The notes: a model not told the origin generated them from the letters alone. A DNA stretch of 20,378 nucleotides from a bacterium (GCA_021784835.1 JAJYHI010000020.1:1-20378); one strand, 5' to 3'; positions 7,885 to 16,625 are shown, counted from the stretch's first letter. Translations and numbers: made by a program.

Positions 7885-9312
7885 ATGAACATAGAAGATA
7901 TTAATTTTAAAGCCGTTATAGATAATGCGCGCATAGGCTCTGATGATTTTATAGACATCTTTATAGAAAGTAAAGTTTCAACGGTTTTATCCAATGAAAG
8001 CAAAAGGCTTGAAAAAGCAATTAAAGGTTTGATTCTGGGTGCCGGTATAAGGTTAATATCAAATAAAAAAACCTATTACGCATATACTAATAATATCGAA
8101 GAATCGAATTTATTAAATATCGCTTCTCAGTTAAAAAAAGCGGCTTTAAGCGATATAAAAAATAATGAAGGAAACGAAAGGAGTGAAGATTCGAGCAACT
8201 TATTTTTAAATTTTAACGAAAAAAAGCCGAAAATAGATTTTAATATAATAAAAGACGTTACCGGGGTTTCTATAGACGAAAAGTTGATGAAAGTTTCTCC
8301 TGTCGTGGACTACTCTTGGAATTACGATAAAAAAGTAGTACAAGTCAACGTTACTTATTCAGATTATAAGCAGGACGTATTAATAGTTAATTCCGAAGGC
8401 GATTTAGTTAAAGATTACAGGGAAAATTTAGCTTTTTTAGTCAATATAGTAGTTTCGGACGGTAAGAAAACCGAGGTCGGTTATGAATCTGCTGGCGGAT
8501 TTACCGGTTTTGAATTTTTTGACGCAAACGATCCTGAGAGTATAGCAAAAAAAGCTTTAGACAGAGCCTTGTCGCAGCTTTCGGCTCCTTTTGCGCCTTC
8601 AGGACCTATGACGGTAGTACTGTCGAGCGAGGCAGGCGGAACAATGATACATGAAGCAATAGGTCACGGTTTGGAAGCGGATATTGCGGGAAACGGTTTA
8701 AGCGTATATTCCGACAAGATAGGCGAACAGGTAGCGTCAAATCTTATAACCGTAATAGACGACTCTTCGTTGGTCGGAAAAAGAGGTTTTTACAGATTTG
8801 ACGACGAAGGGACTTGTTCAAGAAAGAATATTCTAGTCCAAGACGGAGTTTTAAAAAAATATATGTCCGACAGATTATCTTACGTTAAATACGGCTATGA
8901 ATTAACGGGCAACGGAAGAAGGCAGTCTTACGAACATATTCCGATAGTCAGGATGTCTAATACGATGATTGCGCCCGGCGAAACTAATCCTGAAGATATT
9001 ATAAGGAGCGCAGAGGACGGATTATTTGTTAAAAAAATGGGAGGCGGACAGGTTAATACAGTTACCGGAGATTTTGTATTCGACGTTATGGAGGGATATA
9101 TAATTAAAAAAGGTATAGTTCAGGAAGCCGTCAGCGGCGCGACACTAATAGGCAACGGCCCCGATATACTTAAAAATATAGATATGGTTGGAAACGATTT
9201 GGGTTTCGGCATAGGAACATGCGGAAAAGACGGTCAGGGCGCTCCAGTAGCAGATGCTCAACCTACGTTAAGAATTCCGTCCATTATAGTCGGCGGTAAA
9301 AATTCAAAATAA
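7885..9312 (+). CDS. tldD: TldD-family metalloprotease subunit
   Basis: Zinc protease subunit that, with TldE/PmbA, degrades unfolded peptides and matures some modified peptides in other bacteria. At 475 residues it has normal TldD length. The metal-binding motif HEAIGH is intact (H256, E257, H260) within GGTMIHEAIGHGLEAD, which marks the catalytic TldD rather than the TldE partner. Further hallmarks are DRLSYVKYGYELTGNGRRQ and MGGGQVNTVTGDFVFDV. No tldE/pmbA gene is in the window, so the partner must lie elsewhere. A transpeptidase gene follows after 15 bp, probably cotranscribed. Confidence 0.95.
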   Translation: MNIEDINFKAVIDNARIGSDDFIDIFIESKVSTVLSNESKRLEKAIKGLILGAGIRLISNKKTYYAYTNNIEESNLLNIASQLKKAALSDIKNNEGNERSEDSSNLFLNFNEKKPKIDFNIIKDVTGVSIDEKLMKVSPVVDYSWNYDKKVVQVNVTYSDYKQDVLIVNSEGDLVKDYRENLAFLVNIVVSDGKKTEVGYESAGGFTGFEFFDANDPESIAKKALDRALSQLSAPFAPSGPMTVVLSSEAGGTMIHEAIGHGLEADIAGNGLSVYSDKIGEQVASNLITVIDDSSLVGKRGFYRFDDEGTCSRKNILVQDGVLKKYMSDRLSYVKYGYELTGNGRRQSYEHIPIVRMSNTMIAPGETNPEDIIRSAEDGLFVKKMGGGQVNTVTGDFVFDVMEGYIIKKGIVQEAVSGATLIGNGPDILKNIDMVGNDLGFGIGTCGKDGQGAPVADAQPTLRIPSIIVGGKNSK

Positions 9313-9327
9313 ATAAAGCAATAAAGG

Positions 9328-10689
9328 ATGGAAAGAATAAAAGACTGGAAATCATATCAGAAGACGCTTAATAAAAGAAAAAATAAGAAAAATAGGTTTG
9401 TTTATTTTGCCAAGTATATATCATTGTTAGTTCTTGCAGGCGTTTTTTTATACGGTTTCGTTAAGTTTTATTATTACGGCAGGCATTTTTTCTTATCAAA
9501 GAACAAACCTGTGCTTGGAACCGGCATAAGACCTATAAAATTTATTAAGGCTTCCGCCGTTTTAAAAAAACGAGGATTTAACGGTTTTAGTTCGGACGAA
9601 GTAAATTCGCTCAAATCTCTTAAGAGGTATTTTAAGTATCATAATCCGGTTTTTAAAACTATTAAAAACGGACGATATATTCAAAAAATAGGCAATTATA
9701 CCGTAGTATATACAGTAGTTCCATCCGTTCAGGAAGAAGCCGAAAAAGTATTTAAGGAATATGCAGTGCCTTACGGAGTACTTGCGGCAGTGAATCCGGA
9801 AACTGGCGCAGTATTGGGCTTTGCTTCATATGCCCATAATAAAAAGAAATCTGCCGAGATTTCGCCGCTCATAGCATACCCCCCCGGATCAATCGCTAAA
9901 ATAATTACGGCTACTGCGGCTATCGAATCCAAAGGTTTTTATCCGGGATTTAATATCTGTTTTAACGGCACGCTTTACGGAACCGATAAAACAAACTGGG
10001 AGCAAAATATAGGAACCGGTTCTAACGATATATCTTTTAAAGAGGCGTTTGCTAAATCATGCGACGTAGCTTTCGGAAAAATTGCAGGATATTATGTAGG
10101 AAGAAAACTGCTGTTCCGTTATTTCGATAAATTTAATTTCAACAAAAAAATACCTTTTATATTAAATTTACAGGAAAGTAAAGCATATATACCAAAAAAA
10201 TTTTACCAGTTGGAGCTTACCGGCGCCGGTTTTGAAAACGTTAGGATAACGCCTATCCAGGCGGCTATGGTTGCGGGTGTGGCGATAAACGGCGGGAGAT
10301 TAATCGAACCTTATATAATAAAGGAAATTATGTCGACAACGGGCAAAATTATTTATAAGCATAAGGGTATCAAAGTTATAGGTTATCCAGTTACTTTAAA
10401 AACCGCTTATGTTTTAAAACAGATGATGATAGCAACGGTAACTAACGGTATAGCGCATTCTGATTTCTATAGCTATAACGGCAGTTATATGCTTCCAGGC
10501 GTTGTTACAGGAGGAAAAACAGGAACTATATCGGGAAATCATCCAACAGGTTTATACCAGTGGTTTGCCGGTTTCGGAGAAGAAAACAAAAAGAAAATAG
10601 CATTATCGGCTTTGGTCGTGGAAAAGCCGGTCTGGAGAATAGAAGGCGGCGGCGTTTCCGAAAAAACACTCTTAGCTTATTTTTTCTGA
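9328..10689 (+). CDS. Membrane-anchored penicillin-binding transpeptidase (class B-like)
   Basis: Predicted peptidoglycan DD-transpeptidase with a single N-terminal membrane anchor (about residues 24-47, FVYFAKYISLLVLAGVFLYG) and a periplasmic catalytic domain. All three active-site motifs are visible: SIAK (S188, K191), S-C-D (S244-D246, with Asp where SxN enzymes have Asn) and KTGT (K397-T400). About 140 residues separate the anchor from the catalytic domain; no glycosyltransferase domain and no full dimerisation domain are recognisable, and 453 residues is shorter than FtsI or PBP2. The ATG follows AAAGG with almost no spacing, so the start is uncertain. It follows tldD by 15 bp. The specific role (elongation, division or sporulation-like) cannot be told from sequence. 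Confidence 0.85.
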   Translation: MERIKDWKSYQKTLNKRKNKKNRFVYFAKYISLLVLAGVFLYGFVKFYYYGRHFFLSKNKPVLGTGIRPIKFIKASAVLKKRGFNGFSSDEVNSLKSLKRYFKYHNPVFKTIKNGRYIQKIGNYTVVYTVVPSVQEEAEKVFKEYAVPYGVLAAVNPETGAVLGFASYAHNKKKSAEISPLIAYPPGSIAKIITATAAIESKGFYPGFNICFNGTLYGTDKTNWEQNIGTGSNDISFKEAFAKSCDVAFGKIAGYYVGRKLLFRYFDKFNFNKKIPFILNLQESKAYIPKKFYQLELTGAGFENVRITPIQAAMVAGVAINGGRLIEPYIIKEIMSTTGKIIYKHKGIKVIGYPVTLKTAYVLKQMMIATVTNGIAHSDFYSYNGSYMLPGVVTGGKTGTISGNHPTGLYQWFAGFGEENKKKIALSALVVEKPVWRIEGGGVSEKTLLAYFF

Positions 10690-10797
10690 TATAATATTTA
10701 CATATTCTCATATATTCTAAATTTATATTTGTAATTTATATATATACAATAATAATTTGTTATTACCGGCGATATGTATAATAAATAAAAATAATAT

Positions 10798-10803
10798 CGG
10801 AGG
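10798..10803 (+). promoter_or_regulatory. SD of the GGDEF-like small gene
   Basis: CGGAGG lies 5 nt before the ATG at 10809. A TATAAT at 10777-10782 is a possible -10, but the nearest -35-like TTGTTA is only 14 bp upstream of it, so that promoter is weak evidence. Confidence 0.5.
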
Positions 10804-10808
10804 CTGTC

Positions 10809-11216
10809 ATGGCTAAATTTTTCCCGTTTGAATATTTTGAACCGGTTTTCGATCATTCGGTCTGCAATATGAAAAGGATACGGAGAGAGCTCAGGCTTGC
10901 GGAAGATTTAACGGCTATAGATTATGTATCTATCGTTATTTTAAATATAAAAAAATACAATGGCGATTTTATAAAAACATTAAGCGGCGTGCTGAGAGAC
11001 TCCGACGTTGTATCGGTTAAAAACGATTTTGTTTATCTTTTTCTGCCCGGAACCGATTTTGAAGGTTCAATGAATATAATAGGGGATTTTAAAGAATTCT
11101 ACGAAGATGTTTTTGATTATATTATTTCTTCGACCATTTTAAAAGATTTAAAAAACGTTGCGGACGTGTTATCAGAAATAAGCAGGCTTGCAATAGATAA
11201 AGGCTGGAGATTATAA
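10809..11216 (+). CDS. Small protein resembling a degenerate GGDEF (nucleotide cyclase fold) domain
   Basis: I do not recognise a named family. The 135-residue cytoplasmic protein has no signal peptide or membrane segment. Its middle reads like a shortened GGDEF domain: YVSIVILNIKKYN (39-51) fits the first core strand, LSGVLRDSDVV (58-68) fits the helix-loop before the active site, and VKNDFVYLFLPGTDFEGS (70-87) fits the signature hairpin, where the GGDEF signature is replaced by KNDF. The usual INDxxGHxxGD segment is absent. If the fold is right it would be catalytically dead. It lies between the transpeptidase and the ComM-type gene, on the same strand as both. An unrelated small alpha/beta protein is the alternative. 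Confidence 0.6.
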   Translation: MAKFFPFEYFEPVFDHSVCNMKRIRRELRLAEDLTAIDYVSIVILNIKKYNGDFIKTLSGVLRDSDVVSVKNDFVYLFLPGTDFEGSMNIIGDFKEFYEDVFDYIISSTILKDLKNVADVLSEISRLAIDKGWRL

Positions 11217-11222
11217 GATATT

Positions 11223-11282
11223 GTAACGCAATCGTAACAAAAATTTAACGCAATCGTAACATATTTGTCATAATCCTGAAAC
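11223..11282 (+). promoter_or_regulatory. Tandem 11-bp-phased operator, PhoB/OmpR-like
   Basis: Pentamers start exactly 11 bp apart: GTAAC 11223, GTAAC 11234, TTAAC 11245, GTAAC 11256, GTCAT 11267, and a weaker GAAAC at 11278. Two copies of TAACGCAATCGTAACA (11224-11239, 11246-11261) are identical. The last unit ends 10 bp before TATAAT at 11293, and there is no good -35. Head-to-tail sites one helical turn apart, replacing the -35, are the known layout for PhoB/OmpR-family activators. Confidence 0.7.
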
Positions 11283-11292
11283 AATTTCTTTT

Positions 11293-11298
11293 TATAAT
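11293..11298 (+). promoter_or_regulatory. -10 box of the comM promoter
   Basis: A perfect TATAAT lies 51 bp before the ComM-type ATG and 10 bp after the last operator repeat. The segment at the -35 position (around 11270-11275) is not a match, which suggests activator dependence. Confidence 0.55.
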
Positions 11299-11349
11299 AA
11301 ATAATAACGGATTTTAATTATTTATTAAATTAGAAGAGGTTTAGGTATT

Positions 11350-13008
11350 ATGATAACTGCTTTAAACAGTGCGACTTTCATCGGAATAGATGCAGTTCGG
11401 GTAAACGTAGAAGTTTTTATATCGGGCGGCATACCGGGCATTATGATAGTAGGGTTACCCGATGTTTCCACCAAAGAGGCCAAGGACAGAGTAAGAGCCG
11501 CGATAAAAAATTCCGGTTTTGAATATCCGGTTAAAAAAATAACTATAAATCTAGCCCCTGCCGATATAAGGAAAGAAGGTCCGATATTCGACCTGCCGCT
11601 TGCAATAGGCATTTTAATTTCCGCAGGACTCCTTAAATGCGCCTTAAACCTTAACGATTATATAATTGCCGGAGAGCTGTCTTTAAACGGAAAAATAAAA
11701 AAAATTAACGGCATAATTGCGCTTGGAATACTTGCTAAAAAAATAAATAAAAAGTTAATTATTCCGTATGAAAACATAAATGCGGCAAAATTTCTTGGAG
11801 TCGATTTTGCGGCATTCGGCAGTTTAAAAGAATTATGTATGTTTATTTCGGGAGGAAAAGATTATTATTCAATAGAAGAAAAAGAATCCCAAGTTTATTT
11901 TAATAATAAGATAAATATAAATTACGAAAATAAAGAAAACGGCAAATATGACGTTAACGAGAATGAAGAAAATCTTTACTTTAAAAATGTTATCGAAAAT
12001 GCAAACGCCGTAAAAAAAGAGCGGGGGCAGTATGTCGATTTTGCCGAAATAAAGGGGCAGGAGTTTGCTAAAAGAGCCGTTTTAACCGCTATAGCAGGTC
12101 ACCATAACATATTAATGGTCGGACCTCCGGGAAGCGGAAAAACTATGCTGGCGCATAGTATAGCATGGATACAACCAGACTTATCGCTTGAAGAATCTTT
12201 AGAGACGTCCAATATATACAGTTTTTCAAATAAAAATAAAAAAAATTGCGGCGAGGAAAACGGACTTATATTAAGAAGACCTTTTATTGCCGTGCATCAT
12301 ACTGTATCTCTTGCGGGATTAATAGGCGGAGGGGGCGGTTCAAATCCTCTGCCCGGCGATATAAGCCTTGCGCATAACGGCGTTCTTTTTATAGACGAAT
12401 TTTCCGAACTTAACAGAAAAACTATAGATGGATTAAGGCAGCCTATGGAAGATAAGTATATTAATTTATCCAGAAGCCGTTTTTCTATAATTCTGCCCAG
12501 CAATTTTATGCTTGTCGCCGCAATGAACCCTTGTCCTTGCGGCTATTACGGAGACGCAAAACATGAGTGTAAATGTTCAAGCGCCGACATTTATAAGTTT
12601 TATACTAAAATATCGGGACCTATTCTCGACAGATTCGACATATTTATAGAGGTTTATCCTGCGGATTTAGACGAATTAACCGTTAAAGCCGATTTGCCAG
12701 ATTCCGACGATATTAAAAAATTAGTCGAAAAAACTAGAAATATTCAGATTAGCAGATATAAAGATAGCTGCATCAGGTTTAACTCGTCGGCAAAAAGCGC
12801 AGATATAGAAAAATATTTTAACATAACGAATGAAGCCCTTAATCTTGCACAAAAAGCCGTAAAAAGATTAAATATTTCTTCAAGGGGCTATTATAGAATA
12901 TTGCGCGTTTCAAGGACTATAGCCGACCTCGACATGAAAGAAGAAGTAGATGCAGATTCCGTGTTGGAAGCATTAAATTACAGGAATACAAAACTTATAA
13001 AAGCGTAA
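11350..13008 (+). CDS. comM: YifB/ComM-family AAA+ Mg-chelatase-like protein
   Basis: Hexameric AAA+ helicase-like protein; ComM promotes branch migration during natural transformation in Vibrio and Haemophilus, and homologues occur widely. The N-terminal Lon-like S5 domain contains MIVGLPDVSTKEAKDRVRAA and a DIRKEGPIFDLPLA segment. The AAA+ core has Walker A GPPGSGKT (258-265), Walker B LFIDEF around D349/E350, and the CPCG...CKC cysteine cluster (C395, C397, C407, C409). The C-terminal Mg-chelatase helical part (SSRGYYRILRVSRTIADL) is complete. At 552 residues it exceeds the usual 500-510 because of an Asn/Glu/Lys-rich linker at about 170-227. Its promoter carries the 11-bp-phased operator. 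Confidence 0.92.
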   Translation: MITALNSATFIGIDAVRVNVEVFISGGIPGIMIVGLPDVSTKEAKDRVRAAIKNSGFEYPVKKITINLAPADIRKEGPIFDLPLAIGILISAGLLKCALNLNDYIIAGELSLNGKIKKINGIIALGILAKKINKKLIIPYENINAAKFLGVDFAAFGSLKELCMFISGGKDYYSIEEKESQVYFNNKININYENKENGKYDVNENEENLYFKNVIENANAVKKERGQYVDFAEIKGQEFAKRAVLTAIAGHHNILMVGPPGSGKTMLAHSIAWIQPDLSLEESLETSNIYSFSNKNKKNCGEENGLILRRPFIAVHHTVSLAGLIGGGGGSNPLPGDISLAHNGVLFIDEFSELNRKTIDGLRQPMEDKYINLSRSRFSIILPSNFMLVAAMNPCPCGYYGDAKHECKCSSADIYKFYTKISGPILDRFDIFIEVYPADLDELTVKADLPDSDDIKKLVEKTRNIQISRYKDSCIRFNSSAKSADIEKYFNITNEALNLAQKAVKRLNISSRGYYRILRVSRTIADLDMKEEVDADSVLEALNYRNTKLIKA

Positions 13009-13030
13009 AGATTATCCAAATTATATTTAT

Positions 13031-13513
13031 CTAATCGAAAATAAATATAGTTTTGGGGTCGGATTCATATCTGATTTCGTCAACCGGCTCTTTTTTATTT
13101 TTTCCGGCGAATAATTTATTGGCGGCATTAATAACGAGACCGTTTTTTCCGCCTATGTTTTTATATGCGTGAACTACGCCAGGAGGCACCGTCAGTGCCG
13201 AAGGCTTATTTTCACCGAGAAACAGTATCATTTTATTCATGTATGTAGGGGAATCTTTTCTGTTGTCCCACAATATAATTTTAAAATCGGAAGGGCCTAT
13301 AAAGCAAAAATAGTCGGTTTGATATACGTGTTCGTGAGGTCCTCTTTGCACTCTAGGCATTGTTAAAGATACATAAGACATCTGAGGGAAAACGGATTCG
13401 TCTAATTCGTCGCTCCTGTAAAGTTCCGCAAGCCAACCCCGTTCGTCTATATATTTTTCGATTCTTTTAAGTGTTACGCCGTTAATTTCAGCGAGTTTGA
13501 ATGTAACGCCCAT
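13031..13513 (-). CDS. RmlC-like cupin, dTDP-4-dehydrorhamnose 3,5-epimerase-related
   Basis: A 160-residue cupin of the RmlC/dTDP-sugar epimerase superfamily. Family features are the entry loop DERGWLAELYRSDEL (23-37), the RGxHxx motif RGPHEH (H60 fits the catalytic His), DNRKDSPTY (83-91) and VPPGVVHAY (109-117). It is 20 or so residues shorter than true RmlC, and the region that normally supplies the catalytic Tyr reads INAANKLF, so it may not be a 3,5-epimerase. No other rhamnose genes are nearby. It is convergent with comM (22-bp gap) and divergent from the outer-membrane protein gene. No SD is visible before the ATG. Confidence 0.8.
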   Translation of the reverse strand: MGVTFKLAEINGVTLKRIEKYIDERGWLAELYRSDELDESVFPQMSYVSLTMPRVQRGPHEHVYQTDYFCFIGPSDFKIILWDNRKDSPTYMNKMILFLGENKPSALTVPPGVVHAYKNIGGKNGLVINAANKLFAGKNKKEPVDEIRYESDPKTIFIFD

Positions 13514-13612
13514 AATATTTAACGCTTTATTTTTAAACTATTTAAGGTAAAATTAAAATAGTATAGCTTTAATGTTTTTTATGATTATATTATAAATTTG
13601 CTATTTAAATCA

Positions 13613-15898
13613 ATGAAAAACTTTGTAAAAGTTTTAACGTTAAGTTTTGCGATAGCAGTTTTTTGTTTGTTATGCGTCACTAACGGCGCATATGCGGGAA
13701 TAATTCATATTTACGGCGACAAATTTCCTATGCAGACCGTTAAAATAAATGCTGTTTTTAATCCGAAAACCGAAACTATATCCGGCAGTGAAATAATTAA
13801 TTATATCCGGTATAATTTTAAAAAAAAATATGAAGAAAAATATCGTAAAATAAAAAAAATCGGCGATAAATATAAAAATTTCAGAGGCATATATATAAAA
13901 ATTTATCGTAATTTTTATATTATGTTTTATCCGAACATCTTTTATAAAAAACCTAAGAATATAAAAGATTTTGATTTTCATCAGCTTTACCCTTACGATT
14001 TTAATAGGGGATATATAAGCATAAAGAGTTTATCTTATAGTTCGACAATACATAAATTATACAAATCTTATAAAGTTAAAATTGTTTTTAAGACGAAAAT
14101 TCCTCAGGCAATCGGCAACTTCGGGCATTTTAAACAAGAAACAGTAATTAACGCTCCGTTTTATCCATATATTTCCTCAGGCAAAAAATTTAATCCCCAA
14201 ACCGATATTAATTTTAAAGTTAATCTTAAAATAAAAGCCGGATATAAAGCGTTTTTTAACGGCAAAATTTATAAAAAAAACTTTTTTATCGGGAAGAGAA
14301 CTAATTTTATTTCTTTAATATTCGCAAAAAAATTTATAAAAAGCAGAATTTCTAACGTAAAAACAGGTTTATCTATATTTTTTTTTCAGCCTTACCCGTA
14401 CAATTTTGGACGGTCAAATAAAAAAATAGACAAGGCGGCGTTATTATTGGATAAATACAATATGTTGAAATTAAAAAAAATAAATATAGTTTACGTTCAT
14501 TTAAGGCGGAGTTTATGGCTAAAACCGCCTTTATATTCAAAAACTATTTTAATAAGCACGAGATTCGGCAATATTTTTCCAAATTTTTATATATATCAAA
14601 AATTAAATATTATAAAAGGATTAATATATTTAAACACGGTTAATTATAAAAAATTTATAAACGAAATAAGCATTGGTATGAGCAGTTACAAGTACTACCT
14701 GTATTCGCAAGAATTAAAAAAATATACTGATTTAGAATTCAAAACGTTTTTGAAAAAATATATAAATAGCAATCCGAATATAAAAAATATCGTTAAAAAA
14801 TTTAATTTTATTCAGGGAGTAAATACGGTTATAAATTATCCTATATTTCCTTTGTATTATATATATTTTACAGGTTTTCCGCGCACGCACGGGTTTAAAA
14901 ACGGAGTATATTATTACAATAACGATTTAAATATTATAAACAAAGAAAAGATTGAAAAAAAAATTTTAAGTAAAAAGAAAAACGACTATTATAAACTTTT
15001 CCTAAGCAGTACAGGCGGTAATATAAGTCCTGATAGCGGACGTTCTGAAGGCTATCTAAATTTTACCCTGACGAAAAAACACGGTTATAGAAACGGCATT
15101 TTATTTAATATATTTAAAACATATTACGGAAGAGGCATAAGCATAGGTTTGTCTCATCAGCTTGGAAATTTTTTTCCTGTCGCCCAGACATACAGGCAGT
15201 CGATTTTCGGTTCGATAAATTTTATGCAGATAAGCCCCTCTGCATCGGGCGATTCTATAATTTATCAAAATACTAAAAGACTGACGGAATTTACAGTCGG
15301 CTATGGATATAATTCGGTAGATTATAATATTAATCCTCAATACGGTTCATCGTTTAACTTTACTTATAATATAGCCAATTCAAATATATTTTCGCCTTTT
15401 TCCTTTAGTCAGTTTATGCTGCAGTATGTAAGAAATTTTAAAATAAATGCGGATAACATAATATCCGTAAGAGGCATAGGCGTTTTTGCCGACGGAAACG
15501 TTCCCGAAGCTCTTGATTATTATCTGGGCGGAATTAACGGCATTATGGGTATACCTGCAAGCGAACCCTTTATCGGTAACGATGCCGTAATTGCCGAAGC
15601 AGATTATGAAAGAAATATATACCGGGGATTAAACTTGAATCTATTAGATAACCTTATCGATATAACCGCCGTGACCGGAAACGTAATAGGCGGCGCAGGC
15701 AAGCTTGACGATACCGTTCCTTCGGTTATTCATAAAGGCGTTGTATATAGTTTTGCGGGACTCGGTTTGCACTTCAAAACTTACTTTTTCGGGATATATC
15801 CCGAAATGTTTAGTTTTTACGCCGCAAAAGCGTTCGGCGGCAGAGTCGGCTCTGAATACGGGGTCAGATATTATTTCGGATTGAATCAGCCGTTTTAA
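13613..15898 (+). CDS. Secreted two-part outer-membrane protein: M1-peptidase-like N-terminal half plus Omp85-type barrel
   Basis: Predicted outer-membrane protein of 761 residues. I chose ATG 13613 over TTG 13598 because it directly gives a signal peptide (MKNFVK, hydrophobic core, cleavage after A28 in GAYA-G). The last 300 residues or so are an Omp85/surface-antigen (D15) barrel: many alternating Tyr/Phe strands, LGGINGIMGIPASEPFIGND in place of the GG-x-RGY region, EADYERNI, and a terminal Phe. The mature N-terminus has KINAVFNPKTETISGSEI and FYPYISSGKKFNPQTDINFK, which read like the N-terminal beta domain of M1 aminopeptidases, but I find no HExxH, so that half would be inactive. It is very Lys/Ile/Tyr/Asn rich. 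POTRA domains are not evident. A translocation or surface-assembly role is inference. Confidence 0.75.
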   Translation: MKNFVKVLTLSFAIAVFCLLCVTNGAYAGIIHIYGDKFPMQTVKINAVFNPKTETISGSEIINYIRYNFKKKYEEKYRKIKKIGDKYKNFRGIYIKIYRNFYIMFYPNIFYKKPKNIKDFDFHQLYPYDFNRGYISIKSLSYSSTIHKLYKSYKVKIVFKTKIPQAIGNFGHFKQETVINAPFYPYISSGKKFNPQTDINFKVNLKIKAGYKAFFNGKIYKKNFFIGKRTNFISLIFAKKFIKSRISNVKTGLSIFFFQPYPYNFGRSNKKIDKAALLLDKYNMLKLKKINIVYVHLRRSLWLKPPLYSKTILISTRFGNIFPNFYIYQKLNIIKGLIYLNTVNYKKFINEISIGMSSYKYYLYSQELKKYTDLEFKTFLKKYINSNPNIKNIVKKFNFIQGVNTVINYPIFPLYYIYFTGFPRTHGFKNGVYYYNNDLNIINKEKIEKKILSKKKNDYYKLFLSSTGGNISPDSGRSEGYLNFTLTKKHGYRNGILFNIFKTYYGRGISIGLSHQLGNFFPVAQTYRQSIFGSINFMQISPSASGDSIIYQNTKRLTEFTVGYGYNSVDYNINPQYGSSFNFTYNIANSNIFSPFSFSQFMLQYVRNFKINADNIISVRGIGVFADGNVPEALDYYLGGINGIMGIPASEPFIGNDAVIAEADYERNIYRGLNLNLLDNLIDITAVTGNVIGGAGKLDDTVPSVIHKGVVYSFAGLGLHFKTYFFGIYPEMFSFYAAKAFGGRVGSEYGVRYYFGLNQPF

Positions 15899-15912
15899 TT
15901 AAATCGTTTTTG

Positions 15913-15943
15913 TTGTATAATATTACGATAACATTACTATAAT
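15913..15943 (+). promoter_or_regulatory. Possible promoter region of the nitroreductase gene
   Basis: Two TATAAT boxes (15916-15921 and 15938-15943) occur in the 104-bp gap before the nitroreductase gene. TTGTAT (15913-15918) is 19 bp before the second. No clear -35 fits the first. Confidence 0.3.
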
Positions 15944-16002
15944 TTCGAAACTTTAAACGAAATAAGCATATAAATAAATGTTTTGCAAAAAGGAGACGTA
16001 AA

Positions 16003-16605
16003 TTGGACTTAATAGAAGCAGTTAAAACCAGAAAGAGCATAAGAAAATTCGAGTCTGAAGACGTTGACTTGAATCTGATAAAAAAAATTATGGAAATTTC
16101 TATAAATTCGCCAAGCGGGGGAAACGCTCAAAACTGGTTTACATATATAATTAAAAACAAAGATATTCTTAATAAAATGAGAAGCGAAGTGGAAACCGTA
16201 TATAAAAACGTAACGGGCAAAGATGCGCCGGACGTTTATGCATTTTTTAACGAAGCGCCGGTCGTACTTGCAGTCGTGGAGAAGCCGTATACCGGCAGTA
16301 TTGATAAAATACTTGAAAATAACGATAAAAATAAAGACAGGAATTTCGCCAGAAAATTTATAGTAAATCCGGGACTTCAGGGCGTATCCAGCTTTATAGC
16401 CCACATTTTGCTTGTAGCTCACAACGAAGGACTTGGGGCATGCTGGATGACGGGACCCCTAATCGCCAAACCTGAAATAGAAAACATACTCGGTATTAAA
16501 AGCCCCGACAATCTCGTTGCATTGATTCCTGTCGGAAAACCGGTCGAAAGAAAGTCTAAATCGTCGAGGATGAATGTCGAAGAAGTTATGGCTGTTATAT
16601 TATAA
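16003..16605 (+). CDS. Nitroreductase-family FMN oxidoreductase
   Basis: FMN-dependent NAD(P)H oxidoreductase fold of 200 residues; the natural substrate cannot be predicted. The N-terminal flavin phosphate-binding motif TRKSIRKF (9-16), SPSGGNAQNW (36-45) and the C-terminal GLGACWMTGP (143-152) are characteristic. The start is TTG at 16003, 7 nt after AAGGAG (15990-15995); no ATG nearby would keep the motif at the N-terminus, so TTG is well supported. It is convergent with the TDT transporter gene with 20 bp between stops. No other redox partner is adjacent. Confidence 0.93.
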   Translation: MDLIEAVKTRKSIRKFESEDVDLNLIKKIMEISINSPSGGNAQNWFTYIIKNKDILNKMRSEVETVYKNVTGKDAPDVYAFFNEAPVVLAVVEKPYTGSIDKILENNDKNKDRNFARKFIVNPGLQGVSSFIAHILLVAHNEGLGACWMTGPLIAKPEIENILGIKSPDNLVALIPVGKPVERKSKSSRMNVEEVMAVIL

Positions 16606-16625
16606 TTCAAGATTAAGGCATTGAA

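Noticed and set aside
11223..11282. CRISPR-like repeat array
   Set aside because: Units are 5-bp cores at 11-bp spacing with no spacers of CRISPR size and no cas genes; a regulator site fits better.
13670..13981. 103-codon antisense open frame in the outer-membrane protein gene
   Set aside because: AT-rich shadow frame of homopolymer-like Ile/Phe/Lys composition opposite a well-supported secreted protein.
13613..15898. Active zinc peptidase
   Set aside because: No HExxH motif is found anywhere in the protein, so only the fold resemblance is claimed.
16009..16422. 137-codon antisense open frame opposite the nitroreductase
   Set aside because: The plus-strand frame carries all nitroreductase motifs; the antisense product has none and no start signal.
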